A stretch of DNA of 39,244 nt from Parcubacteria group bacterium Greene1014_15 (GTDB lineage Bacteria > Patescibacteriota > Minisyncoccia > Phycocordibacterales > VMGT01): assembly GCA_007376725.1 (NCBI GenBank), contig VMGT01000010.1, forward strand, positions 1-39,244, written 5' to 3'. How positions within the stretch are numbered: the first letter of the stretch is position 1; each line of letters opens with the position of its first letter. Shown here in pieces: positions 17,506-25,115 of the stretch. The notes under the pieces were generated by a model. The model made no database searches. It saw nothing but the letters and a program-made list of their open reading frames with translations, and was not told where the DNA came from. A program made the position numbers and the translations under genes.

Positions 17506-17714
17506 GAACCTATCCAGTATCTAATGCCATACTGAAATGATCAAAATTCGTTGCGCCGAGCCCACTAACGCAGTTGGTCAGGGAAAATTGCATATTTTGA
17601 GGAAGCATATGGGGAAGCTGACAAAAAAGACATGATTTGCAGCAGAATTTTGGTCATTTCAGTAGGCAAGCTTTATTCTGCTTCATATTTTGCGGTTAGA
17701 TACTGGATAGGTTC
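17506..17714. mobile_element. 209-bp palindromic MITE-like element (GAACCTATCC ends)
   Basis: Ends GAACCTATCC / GGATAGGTTC, with a second pairing block CATACTGAAATGATCAAAAT against ATTTTGGTCATTTCAGTA inside. The flanks are CAA (17503-17505) and TAA (17715-17717), probably a TNA duplication with one changed base. It belongs to the same family as 34744-34881 (GAGCCTGTCC ends). It sits between rplY and the transglycosylase gene, 5 bases after the rplY stop, and has no internal gene. Confidence 0.7.
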
Positions 17715-17719
17715 TAAAA

Positions 17720-18385
17720 CTACTTCTTCTCTCCCTTCTCTTCGGCCGATTCTCCTGCTACTACCTCCTCTTGCTTTCCTTTCTTTGCAACTTCGATCGT
17801 TGAGAGATCGGGGGCGGCTGTTTCTTCAATCTTTTCCTCAACCGCTTCGCTTGCAAGCACCACAACTTCTTCCGGATTTCCCAAGATCATAACGCCCGCC
17901 GGAACATGAAGATCTTTTATACAAATCTGGCTCGTAAAATCAACGAGTGACGTTACGTCAACGATAATCTCCTGTGGCAAATTTGAAGGTTCCGCCTCCA
18001 CCTCAATGGTATGAAGTACCTTCACTAAGAAACCGCCGAGTTCTTTGACTGCCGGAGCAATTCCTTCAAATTCGATAGGAACCTCAACCTGTACTTTTTG
18101 GCCTTTTTCAATAACATAAAAATCAGCATGGCGGAGCGTGTCTTTTACAGGATCAACCGCCACGTCGTGTATAAGCGCTTCTTTGACATCTCCAAGCCCC
18201 TCGAGAGCAATAACCGCGCTGTATCCGGCCTCCTTAAATATCTTTTCAAAGGCGCGGTGGGAAACAGCTATGGGCAGGGTCTGTTGTTTTTTTCCATAGA
18301 GAACAGCAGGCATTTTCCCTTCTGCCCGCATCTTTTTGGCTTTTTTACCCAACGCATCTCGTTTTTCCACCGCAAGTTTAAGCAT
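17720..18385 (-). CDS. rplY: 50S ribosomal protein L25, Ctc/TL5 long form
   Basis: 221 residues. The N-terminal L25 domain binds 5S rRNA (RDALGKKAKKMRAEGKMPAVLYG at the start; only parts quoted). The C-terminal beta domain of the Ctc type contains VEVPIEFEGIAPAVKELGGF and the LPQEIIVDVTSL motif, and the protein ends in a long acidic tail (repeated E, K and A, about 180-221). It begins 7 bases after a TATACT box, so the message is probably leaderless. Confidence 0.93.
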   Translation of the reverse strand: MLKLAVEKRDALGKKAKKMRAEGKMPAVLYGKKQQTLPIAVSHRAFEKIFKEAGYSAVIALEGLGDVKEALIHDVAVDPVKDTLRHADFYVIEKGQKVQVEVPIEFEGIAPAVKELGGFLVKVLHTIEVEAEPSNLPQEIIVDVTSLVDFTSQICIKDLHVPAGVMILGNPEEVVVLASEAVEEKIEETAAPDLSTIEVAKKGKQEEVVAGESAEEKGEKK

Positions 18386-18392
18386 ACACTAC

Positions 18393-18420
18393 AGTATAGC
18401 TATTTTGGACAAAAAAACAA
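18393..18420 (-). promoter_or_regulatory. rplY promoter, probably leaderless
   Basis: The minus strand reads TTGTTT, 16 bases, TATACT (complement at 18393-18398), then seven bases and the ATG of rplY. The predicted start of transcription falls on or beside the ATG, and no Shine-Dalgarno is present. Confidence 0.6.
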
Positions 18421-18423
18421 CAT

Positions 18424-18460
18424 GGGCGGAAAACGCCTATAAAAAGCCATATTTCCGCCC
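18424..18460 (-). terminator. Terminator hairpin after the 92-residue gene
   Basis: GGGCGGAAA (18424-18432) and TTTCCGCCC (18452-18460) are inverted copies. On the minus strand the hairpin is followed shortly by a run of seven T. It ends the gene at 18467-18745, just before the rplY promoter. Confidence 0.7.
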
Positions 18461-18466
18461 AGTCCA

Positions 18467-18745
18467 TCAAATACCTATTCGAGTATCGAAGTGCGGCATC
18501 ATCGGAATAAAATCCTCCGTCACCTTGAGATCAATCTCAACTCTTTCGTACTCCTTTGTGTCAAGAACCACACTCGAAGGCACTCGATCCTTCAGGCCCA
18601 CCGGTACCTGTATGATAATACAGGGATCTGGGTCGCCAACAGGCACTCCGATACAAAAATTATCTATTGGTATTTGCTGCCACACTTCAAGCGCATACTG
18701 CTCCATAATTTTTTGAACATCGCGAGACGTCAGCTTATACGACAT
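18467..18745 (-). CDS. Conserved-looking small protein, unknown function
   Basis: 92 residues from ATG 18745, chosen because AAGGAGG lies 7 bases upstream; a further in-frame ATG at 18784 lacks this. No signal, membrane segment or known motif is seen. The composition is that of a compact mixed alpha/beta protein: SYKLTSRDVQKIMEQYALE looks helical, then beta-rich (CIIIQVPVGLKDR). It has a strong ribosome site and its own terminator, so it is a genuine monocistronic gene. Function not recognised. Confidence 0.72.
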   Translation of the reverse strand: MSYKLTSRDVQKIMEQYALEVWQQIPIDNFCIGVPVGDPDPCIIIQVPVGLKDRVPSSVVLDTKEYERVEIDLKVTEDFIPMMPHFDTRIGI

Positions 18746-18821
18746 TACACATCCTCCTTCCGCAAACTTAAAACAACTCTGCATTGCATAGTATCATGAA
18801 GTCCACTGCACACAAATAAGA

Positions 18822-19790
18822 CTAATTTTTTACAAGATTCGGCGGTGTCCTTCCTTCAAAAACCGCGATGATATTTTCTGCTGCCATCACAGCCATCTTC
18901 GCACGCGTTTCTTCCGTCGCAGAAGCGATGTGCGGCGTAAGCACGACATTTTCGAGTTCAACGAGTCCGGGGGCAAGCGCGGGCTCATTTTCAAAAACAT
19001 CAAGAGCGGCTCCGCGGATAATATTTGTTCTCAAGGCCGCAACAAGCGCGGTCTCGTCAATAACCGGCCCACGAGATGTGTTCACGAGATACGAGGTCGG
19101 TTTCATCATTGCTAACCGTTTTGAATTAATGAGATGCCGCGTTGCATCAAGAAGAGGAACGTGAACAGTGACAATGTCGGCCATCTGCAACACTTCCTCG
19201 GCAGTGCTAAAATAGGTCGCATTGTACTCTTTTTCAAACAAATCATTTTTCTGCACATCATAGTAGATCACATCCATATCAAAACCATTCCGAGCATGGT
19301 GCGCGACACGCGATCCAATACGCCCCGCCCCAAGAACACCGAGCGTCTTGCCGCGCAGATCACATCCGAGAAGTAACATGGGCGCCCAGCCGACATACTT
19401 CCCGGCTCGTGTAAAACGATCTCCTTCAGCAATCCGCGCTGTGATTGCAAGAATGAGTCCGAACGTATGCTCTGCGACCGTGTCCGTGAGCACGTCTGGT
19501 GTGTTTGTAATCAAGATGCCGCGCTGTGCAGCTTCTTTCACGTCAACATTATTGACTCCAACAGCATAGTTCGCAAAGATTTTTGCTTTTGGAGCAGCAT
19601 GAAATACATCCGCATCGATCGTGTCTGTCAGAAGACACAAAACAGCATCGTATTCTTTCTCTGTTAATGCGAGAACAAGCTCGCTTTTCGTGAGTACACC
19701 GTTTTTTTCACTGACCGTTACTTCGTATCCCTTTTCTCGTAAAAAAGCGGTACCGCTCTCTGGAATCTCTCGTGTGACATATACCTTCAT
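18822..19790 (-). CDS. D-isomer-specific 2-hydroxyacid dehydrogenase (glyoxylate/hydroxypyruvate reductase-like)
   Basis: NAD(P)-dependent interconversion of a D-2-hydroxyacid and its 2-oxoacid. 322 residues. The Rossmann motif is GVLGAGRIG (about 148-156). The catalytic triad is Arg in NTSRGPVID, Glu in DVFENEP and His in LTPHIASAT. FANYAVGVNNVDV and NTPDVLTDTVAEHTFGLIL resemble D-glycerate/hydroxypyruvate reductases. The exact substrate cannot be set from sequence. It is separated from fba on the same strand by a 69-base spacer holding a palindrome. Confidence 0.88.
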   Translation of the reverse strand: MKVYVTREIPESGTAFLREKGYEVTVSEKNGVLTKSELVLALTEKEYDAVLCLLTDTIDADVFHAAPKAKIFANYAVGVNNVDVKEAAQRGILITNTPDVLTDTVAEHTFGLILAITARIAEGDRFTRAGKYVGWAPMLLLGCDLRGKTLGVLGAGRIGSRVAHHARNGFDMDVIYYDVQKNDLFEKEYNATYFSTAEEVLQMADIVTVHVPLLDATRHLINSKRLAMMKPTSYLVNTSRGPVIDETALVAALRTNIIRGAALDVFENEPALAPGLVELENVVLTPHIASATEETRAKMAVMAAENIIAVFEGRTPPNLVKN

Positions 19791-19800
19791 AGTAATTGGC

Positions 19801-19852
19801 AGTCTTTAGTCCATAGTCATTAGTCTATAGACTATCAACTAAAGACTATGAA
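19801..19852. repeat. Palindromic repeat around TAGTCTATAGACTA (copy 1)
   Basis: A perfect 14-bp palindrome, TAGTCTATAGACTA (19821-19834), is flanked by imperfect inverted arms with the words CTTTAGT and ACTAAAG and CATAGTC/GACTATG. It resembles the 44-bp palindrome at 29402-29445. It fills the fba to dehydrogenase spacer. Confidence 0.55.
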
Positions 19853-19859
19853 CTAATAC

Positions 19860-20744
19860 CTATAACCTATTAAATAGTCGCAGACGTCCCTCGACAACAT
19901 GCTGCACCGCCTGCATCGCTCCCTTCAAGTATCGGTACGGAGCAACTTCATCGGGATCTTCCTGAAGAGAAAGCATGAGCGCTTTGCGATATGCTAGCCG
20001 TAGTTCTGTGTTGATATGCACAACTGAAATACCTGCCTCAATCGCATGGGAAAAATCTTCGTCACTCGTCCCAGAACCTCCGTGAAGCACGAGAGGGACA
20101 CCAGCGGCGGCACGCAGCTCTCGTATCCTTGAGATATCAAGATGCTTGGGATTACCGCCGCCCCGCAACATCCCATGCATAGTGCCAACTGCGGGCGCAG
20201 CAAGATCAACTCCCGTTTCCTTAACAAAAGCTTGAAGCTCTTCTCCCTTCGTGAGGTGTTCCGACGACATATCGACACCTTCGGGAATCGCATCGAGCAC
20301 TTTTGATGATTTGCCGATAAAACCAATTTCACCCTCAATTAAAATATCGCTGTGCTGTTCTTGATTTACTATACGCGCATATGCAACGCACTGTTTCATG
20401 ATCCGCTTGTTTTCCTCAATAGGCAATTCTGTGCCGTCAAAGATGACCGCATCAAATCCCGCATCAATAACTTCTTTTACTTTTTCAAATGAATAGGTGT
20501 GATCCGCATTCAGATATATTGGATAGTCAAACTCCTCACGGAGGCTGCGCACGAGCGCAACCGCTTGCCGCACGCCGACAAAGCTGCGCTCTCCCTCTGA
20601 CACGCCAATGATGACCGGCACATTAAGGGACCGTGCCGCATTAAAAATACCCCACATCGCTTCTAGGTTTGAGATATTAAAATGACCGATCGCAACCTTT
20701 TTCTCTTCCGCTTCTGCGATAGCCTCACGCAATGACGTAACCAT
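19860..20744 (-). CDS. fba: Class II fructose-bisphosphate aldolase
   Basis: Zinc-dependent cleavage of fructose-1,6-bisphosphate to DHAP and glyceraldehyde-3-phosphate. 294 residues. Catalytic and zinc residues are in LNADHTYS (Asp and His), IEGEIGFIG, GTMHGM and LHGGSGTSDED. HINTELRLAYRKAL is the phosphate-binding helix region. The length is that of the compact class IIB group. Related tagatose-bisphosphate and other aldolases share these motifs, but the neighbouring gap, tkt, rpe and rpiB genes favour the glycolytic role. The message looks leaderless. Confidence 0.9.
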   Translation of the reverse strand: MVTSLREAIAEAEEKKVAIGHFNISNLEAMWGIFNAARSLNVPVIIGVSEGERSFVGVRQAVALVRSLREEFDYPIYLNADHTYSFEKVKEVIDAGFDAVIFDGTELPIEENKRIMKQCVAYARIVNQEQHSDILIEGEIGFIGKSSKVLDAIPEGVDMSSEHLTKGEELQAFVKETGVDLAAPAVGTMHGMLRGGGNPKHLDISRIRELRAAAGVPLVLHGGSGTSDEDFSHAIEAGISVVHINTELRLAYRKALMLSLQEDPDEVAPYRYLKGAMQAVQHVVEGRLRLFNRL

Positions 20745-20760
20745 GGCTGTAATTGTAGCA
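20745..20760 (-). promoter_or_regulatory. fba promoter, extended -10, leaderless
   Basis: The minus strand reads TGTGCTACAAT, then seven bases (TACAGCC), then the ATG of fba. A TTGACT lies upstream but only 12 bases from the hexamer, so recognition probably relies on the extended -10. Confidence 0.5.
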
Positions 20761-20816
20761 CACCCTATCAGTCAAGTACGAGCCTGTTGTATACTAGAAT
20801 ATACATAACAAATCTA

Positions 20817-20938
20817 GGACTTACGCACTTGGCGCATTTCTCCGCTTGCTCGCTCCGTTTGCTCCCGCGCTGTATAGGTAATACAGCTTGGTCGCAAGCC
20901 TCGCTCGCGCCTCGAACTGCATCCAACTGCGTAAGTCC
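20817..20938. mobile_element. 122-bp palindromic MITE-like element with TA flanks
   Basis: Ends GGACTTACGCA / TGCGTAAGTCC with direct TA on both sides (20815-20816 and 20939-20940). The interior folds back imperfectly: CGCGCTGTAT faces ATACAGCTTG. Its terminal sequence matches the outer element at 34680-34949. TA duplication is the habit of IS630/Tc1-mariner-type elements (family knowledge). It has no coding capacity. It lies 13 bases upstream of the PfkB kinase ATG and 70 bases from fba. Confidence 0.7.
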
Positions 20939-20951
20939 TAAAATCATACCT

Positions 20952-21947
20952 ATGGCAGATAGCAACATCGATTTTGTAGCAATCGGCGATATTACAACAG
21001 ACGCGTTCATTCGTTTGAAGCAAAGTGAAGCGCACGTCGTTGAAACGGATGGGCGGAAAGAGATTTGCATGAGCTTCGGAGATAAAATTCCGTATGAAAA
21101 AGTAGATATCGTGCGGGCGGTCGGCAACAGTCCGAACGCCGCCGTTGGAGCGGCACGTCTCGGTCTTACTTCTGCCGTTGTCACTATCGTCGGTGATGAT
21201 GAAAATGGTCGCGAGTGTGTCGCGTCACTCCAAGCATCTAACGTACGCACGGATTTTATCACCGTCCAAAAAAATATCGAAACAAATTACCATTACGTGC
21301 TTTCGTATGGGGCCGAACGCACCATTCTCGTGAAGCACCACGAATATGACTATCAACTGCCGGATATCGGGGAACCTACTTGGGTCTATGTGAGTTCTCT
21401 TGCAGAAAATTCCCTTCCGTTTCATCATAAGATCGCCGCATATCTCGCGGAACATCCGAATATCAAACTGGCGTTTCAGCCCGGCACATTTCAGATAAAA
21501 CTGGGATACGATAAACTCAAAGATATCTACGCTCGTTCCGAACTTTTCTTTTGCAATAAGGAGGAAGCCGAGCGAATACTCAATCGGCCGCCGGAAAAGA
21601 TAGAGACACTTCTTGAGGGTATCCGAAATCTGGGTCCAAAAATTGCCATCATCACCGACGGACCAAAAGGAGCATACACACATGATGGAAACGAAATATG
21701 GTATATGCCTATGTATCCGGATCCAGCGCCTCCGACAAACCGCACAGGCGCAGGAGATGCATTTTCTTCAACCTTCACCAGCGCGCTTATTTTGGGTAAA
21801 ACAATACCCGAGGCTCTCGCCTGGGGTCCAATCAACTCCATGTCGGTTGTCCAATATGTAGGAGCACAGCGCGGTCTTCTTGCGCGCGAGACACTTGAAG
21901 CGTTTCTTGAGAGTGCTCCGTCGGATTATGTAGCAAAGCGCATGTAG
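20952..21947 (+). CDS. PfkB-family carbohydrate kinase
   Basis: ATP-dependent sugar or sugar-phosphate kinase. 331 residues from ATG 20952. A longer frame to 20787 runs through the palindromic element and is not credible as protein. Motifs: GDITTDAFI at the N-terminus, GNSPNAAVGAARLG (substrate site, about 60-73) and the C-terminal NRTGAGDAFSSTFTSAL with the catalytic Asp in GAGD. The beta-clasp region is present. The substrate is unknown; the setting among fba, tkt and gap makes a phosphofructokinase-type or ribokinase-type activity plausible. There is no Shine-Dalgarno. Confidence 0.85.
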   Translation: MADSNIDFVAIGDITTDAFIRLKQSEAHVVETDGRKEICMSFGDKIPYEKVDIVRAVGNSPNAAVGAARLGLTSAVVTIVGDDENGRECVASLQASNVRTDFITVQKNIETNYHYVLSYGAERTILVKHHEYDYQLPDIGEPTWVYVSSLAENSLPFHHKIAAYLAEHPNIKLAFQPGTFQIKLGYDKLKDIYARSELFFCNKEEAERILNRPPEKIETLLEGIRNLGPKIAIITDGPKGAYTHDGNEIWYMPMYPDPAPPTNRTGAGDAFSSTFTSALILGKTIPEALAWGPINSMSVVQYVGAQRGLLARETLEAFLESAPSDYVAKRM

Positions 21948-21973
21948 AGATACAGTCTCTAGAGATGTTTTCC

Positions 21974-22002
21974 TTGACTCCTCATTAAATTGGGAGTATC
22001 AA
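21974..22002 (+). promoter_or_regulatory. Promoter for the 100-residue gene
   Basis: TTGACT (21974-21979), 17-base spacer, TATCAA (21997-22002). It is correctly placed for the gene at 22065. Confidence 0.55.
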
Positions 22003-22064
22003 GAACATAGTTGTATTCCAAACCAAATCCTCATCGTGTCGTTGCAAAGACAAGGAACAACACA

Positions 22065-22367
22065 ATGTCATCCTTTCCGGCCTATGCCGACCTCGCAGCT
22101 TCTTCCGAAATCACCAAGTATGTGCTTGACACTCTCAAGACAAACTATGGCAAATTCCCTGATGGTTTTATTAATGATGCCATTCAACAATGGGATCATG
22201 CAACGTCCAAGGAAAAAGTCGCATTTCTTAGATTCGAGCTTTCGCTCAAAGAATCATATGCACAAATCATAGCATCGGGATTATTTGCAAATTTGGCTTC
22301 AGATGTACAATATCTTTTACTCGCTGCTCTGTGGAAAAACAATAACAAAGAGACATACGCCCTTTAA
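22065..22367 (+). CDS. Small helical protein, unknown function
   Basis: 100 residues from ATG 22065, picked for the AAGGA 8 bases upstream; the frame itself reaches back to 22011. It appears mostly helical and polar (YADLAASSEITKYVLDTLK at the start), with no membrane segment, signal or known motif. It has its own promoter (21974-22002) and terminator (22400-22431), so it is a free-standing gene. Not recognised. Confidence 0.68.
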   Translation: MSSFPAYADLAASSEITKYVLDTLKTNYGKFPDGFINDAIQQWDHATSKEKVAFLRFELSLKESYAQIIASGLFANLASDVQYLLLAALWKNNNKETYAL

Positions 22368-22399
22368 TGTCCCATGGAATCGTATATTATTTTCATTTA

Positions 22400-22431
22400 C
22401 CCACCGTACAGTAAGTACGGTGGGCTTTTTA
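22400..22431 (+). terminator. Perfect terminator hairpin in front of structured repeat copy 1
   Basis: CCCACCGTAC (22400-22409) and GTACGGTGGG (22415-22424), loop AGTAA, then CTTTTT. It ends the 22065 gene. A hairpin of different sequence stands at the same place before repeat copy 2 (34406-34443). Confidence 0.85.
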
Positions 22432-22602
22432 TTGGCGTGCAATACCCGATGGTGTGCGTACTCGCACCCACGGGGTGCACACACAACTTGTATCGGCGGC
22501 GGCCGATTCCTATTCCAACAAAAAAGCCCGGCTCTGCTCCGCGAATACCATGTGGTGTCTGTAAGGAGATCCACAGGGACCGACAGAGCAGACTTTTTTA
22601 TT
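22431..22602. ncRNA. Structured intergenic element, copy 1 (about 172 bp, also at 34444)
   Basis: About nine in ten bases match 34444-34615. Internal hairpins: GTGCG-TACT-CGCAC; GTATCG facing CGAT; and a large one in which CTGCTCCG and TGTGG face CCACA and AGAGCAG, followed by ACTTTTTTA. The opposite strand also has a T-run after the hairpin (GGGCTTTTTTG). A one-base indel between the copies breaks every reading frame, which argues for RNA or DNA structure rather than protein. It could be a small RNA, a double terminator or a mobile cassette. The orientation of any transcript is not certain. Confidence 0.55.
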
Positions 22603-22615
22603 TTGAGTTACATTT

Positions 22616-23611
22616 CTATTTCCTACTCCTCACTTTCTTCACCGCTTCTTTGATGGCGGAAACCCCCATGCCATAGTATTCAATCAGTTCACTCGGCTCG
22701 CCCGATTGACCGAAGCGATCATGGACGCCGATATATTCGATCGGAACGGGGTGATGCTGTGAAAGCACTTCGGCAACTGCTGACCCCATGCCTCCCGCGA
22801 TCTGATGCTCCTCAACGGTCACTACAGCACCCGCTTTTTTCGCATAGGCTACGACCGTATCAACATCCATCGGCTTCACGGTATGATTGTTAATAACTGC
22901 GACTGATATTCCCTCTTCCTTCAGTTCTTTCGCCGCAACCAGAGCGTTGTAGAGAAGCGGCGAACAGCCGATAATCGCAACGTCTATTTCATCTTCGTCC
23001 CAAAACACTTCGGCTCGTCCTATTTCAAATGGTGTTTCTGCTGTCGTAAATACCGGACGGTTGTCGCGCGTAAAGCGCATGTACATCGGCCCATCATGCA
23101 TCGCCGCGGCAATAGTCGCTTTTCGCGCTTCTTCCATATCTGATGGCACGACAACCGTCATGTTTGGTTGCACCCTCATAAGAGCCACATCTTCAAGCTG
23201 TTGGTGCGTTGCACCATCAGGCCCTACCGAAACACCCGCGTGCGCACCCATGATCTTCACCGGCACTCGGTTGAGAGAAATTGTCGTACGGATCTGCTCG
23301 TTATTTCTCCCCGGAGAAAACGCCGCATACGAAGTGATGAATGGAATTTTCCCATACGCGGCAAGTCCTGACGCGACGGTCGCCAAATTCTGTTCCGCAA
23401 CGCCAAGCTCAATGTATCTATTGGGGAATTTTTCTTTAAACCAGTGCGCGCGCGTTGACTCCGCAAGGTCGGCGCACAGCACGACGACACGCTCATCTTT
23501 TTCTCCGGCCTCGACAACACCCTTGCCAAAGCCATCTCGCGTTGATTTTTTTTCAAGCGATTTGTTGTCAAAAATATTCTGTATCAGTTTTGCGTTGGGG
23601 TTGAGAGACAT
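22616..23611 (-). CDS. Transketolase, C-terminal (pyrimidine-binding plus C-domain) subunit
   Basis: Second half of a split transketolase that moves two-carbon units between sugar phosphates with thiamine diphosphate. 331 residues from ATG 23611; the frame reaches a TTG at 23617. Visible: ELGVAEQNLATVASGLA (the glutamate that activates the cofactor), FITSYAAFSPGRNNEQIR, GAHAGVSVGPDGATHQ and the C-domain VNNHTV-type region (AVINNHTVKPMD). The partner subunit is at 27497-28387. The two halves should be adjacent in one operon but are separated here by 3.9 kb of inserted genes. Its start is 2 bases after the HEPN gene stop. Confidence 0.93.
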   Translation of the reverse strand: MSLNPNAKLIQNIFDNKSLEKKSTRDGFGKGVVEAGEKDERVVVLCADLAESTRAHWFKEKFPNRYIELGVAEQNLATVASGLAAYGKIPFITSYAAFSPGRNNEQIRTTISLNRVPVKIMGAHAGVSVGPDGATHQQLEDVALMRVQPNMTVVVPSDMEEARKATIAAAMHDGPMYMRFTRDNRPVFTTAETPFEIGRAEVFWDEDEIDVAIIGCSPLLYNALVAAKELKEEGISVAVINNHTVKPMDVDTVVAYAKKAGAVVTVEEHQIAGGMGSAVAEVLSQHHPVPIEYIGVHDRFGQSGEPSELIEYYGMGVSAIKEAVKKVRSRK

Positions 23612-23613
23612 AT

Positions 23614-24771
23614 TCAAAAAGTTTTGAATGAATCCACTACTGCGTTAAATAACTGAAGTGCGCCACGATTCCTCTTTGATACTCTTCCGGACGAGACAAG
23701 ATCTTCAAGTTCACTGTCGTCTAAACGGGCTATACTACCCATCTCAAAATCAAATGGGGTAAAAAATTCGAACCTTAAACTGTTACTAAGAATAACACTG
23801 CGTTTTGCCCATCCATCTACGTTTGCGTATTCGCTACATCTCATTTCTCCTTGTAATTCACATGCGAGGGGTTGGAAACGATAACATTCTCCGGCGCATC
23901 GCTTATCATATTCTATTCTAGATTCTGGCGTAGAAATACCTATGGCCATGTAATCGTAAAATGCCGCCTCTGGACCACGTAGTTCTACATATTCTACATC
24001 ATAATTGTGCGATTCATTCTCAATAATATCTAAACCCACTGGATACTTCAGCTCAAATCCATACTCCTCATTTCGATATGTCTTCCAATCTGAAGTATCG
24101 ATCACGGCCTCTTCACTTTTCACTTCTCCGTCCAGACACGGCGCAAAGGCACAATTCGGACCCGTGCGGCTGACATATGAACCGTCGGGGCAGAGTTTTG
24201 CATCTTGCGTGCATGTTTGTTTTTCATCATTCATTTCGACACTACTCTTGGGAGATATTTCAAGAAAATACACTCCTACCGCAATAACAAGTAACCCGGC
24301 GAAGATCAAAATGATACCGAACATGCTGAAGCCATCTTGCTTCTGATCTGGTTTTGCAAGTTTTTGAAGAACAAATGTTTTTATGCGCTCAGCAGCGGAA
24401 AACGCTTCTTCGGCCATTTCCCAGGTAAAACTCTCAAGTGGGACATCAGCCACATAGCGTGTTGTAATATAATACGGATTTAAAATGATCACGTCCTCTT
24501 TTAAAAGTTCAACAATCCCAGAAACATGTACATCAAGCATCACGAGAATCTGTGGTAACCCATGCATTTTCGGATAATCTCCCGTGAAATGAAGCAAAAA
24601 CGCCTTCAATGACTTCTCCGCCATCTGTTGAGAAAGAAAACAAACCTGTGCAGGAGTTCCGTCACGGTCTTTCATGCTGGCCTGCGCATTCAGTTCGTCG
24701 TCAGCAACATGTTTCAGCCATTCTGAAACAAAGAAATCGCGATCACCTTCTCTATCGGCATTATTTTGCAT
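23614..24771 (-). CDS. HEPN-domain protein fused to TM helix and secreted Cys-motif/PsbP-like ectodomain
   Basis: 385 residues. The N-terminal part (about 10-135) is a HEPN domain of the PF05168 type: CFLSQQMAEKSLKAFLLHF and KMHGLPQIL. It lacks the R-x4-6-H ribonuclease motif of HepT toxins. A TM helix at about 148-170 (MFGIILIFAGLLVIAVGVYF) follows, then a cysteine motif (CTQDAKLCPDGSYVSRTGPN to PC, 187-212) and a PsbP-like domain (TYRNEEYGFELKYPVG onward). From Met150 on it is a paralogue of the protein at 25277-25957, so the fusion probably arose when a HEPN reading frame joined the start of a second copy of that gene. It overlaps the MNT gene by 11 bases. Confidence 0.8.
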   Translation of the reverse strand: MQNNADREGDRDFFVSEWLKHVADDELNAQASMKDRDGTPAQVCFLSQQMAEKSLKAFLLHFTGDYPKMHGLPQILVMLDVHVSGIVELLKEDVIILNPYYITTRYVADVPLESFTWEMAEEAFSAAERIKTFVLQKLAKPDQKQDGFSMFGIILIFAGLLVIAVGVYFLEISPKSSVEMNDEKQTCTQDAKLCPDGSYVSRTGPNCAFAPCLDGEVKSEEAVIDTSDWKTYRNEEYGFELKYPVGLDIIENESHNYDVEYVELRGPEAAFYDYMAIGISTPESRIEYDKRCAGECYRFQPLACELQGEMRCSEYANVDGWAKRSVILSNSLRFEFFTPFDFEMGSIARLDDSELEDLVSSGRVSKRNRGALQLFNAVVDSFKTF

Positions 24772-25081
24772 ACAATTCTTTGCCTAACGAAAAAACTTTT
24801 TTGAGAAACGGATCCCCCATACGCAACCTTTGTTCGGTCTGTTGAGGCGTATACACAAGCGCATCTACGGGTGTTGTTATGCCAAACAAAATTCTGTCTA
24901 CATCCCGCATCCGCTCAAAAATATTCTTTTCACTCTTTTTCTCAATAAACAAATCCACATCACTCCACTCATGCGGTGTTCCCCACGCATATGAACCAAA
25001 AAGAATTATCTTTTCGGGCTGGTATTCTGCAACAATTTTTTTAACGATATCCTTAATTGCTTTTTCCATTAGTTGCGTCAT
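24761..25081 (-). CDS. MNT-type minimal nucleotidyltransferase (HEPN partner)
   Basis: 106 residues from ATG 25081; ATG 25069 is an alternative. The fold signature is intact: IILFGSYAWG with Gly29-Ser30, then SDVDLF with Asp41 and Asp43, and a third acidic residue Asp73 in PVDALVYTP. It should therefore bind nucleotide and metal. In MNT-HEPN pairs the MNT protein acts as the antidote, in studied cases by adding AMP to the HEPN partner (family knowledge). It overlaps the HEPN gene start by 11 bases and lies directly after the tktC remnant, whose shifted frame adds a spurious N-terminal extension up to 25225. Confidence 0.85.
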   Translation of the reverse strand: MTQLMEKAIKDIVKKIVAEYQPEKIILFGSYAWGTPHEWSDVDLFIEKKSEKNIFERMRDVDRILFGITTPVDALVYTPQQTEQRLRMGDPFLKKVFSLGKELYAK

Positions 25082-25115
25082 ATGTATCAGCAGTATACCA
25101 TACATAAGCACCGCA

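Noticed and set aside
20787-20951. 55-residue N-terminal extension of the PfkB kinase
   Set aside because: Runs through the 122-bp palindromic element; the kinase fold starts at ATG 20952.
22431-22602. Integron attC site or small ORF as explanation of the 172-bp repeat
   Set aside because: No attC core sites or integrase seen, and a one-base indel destroys any shared frame between the copies.
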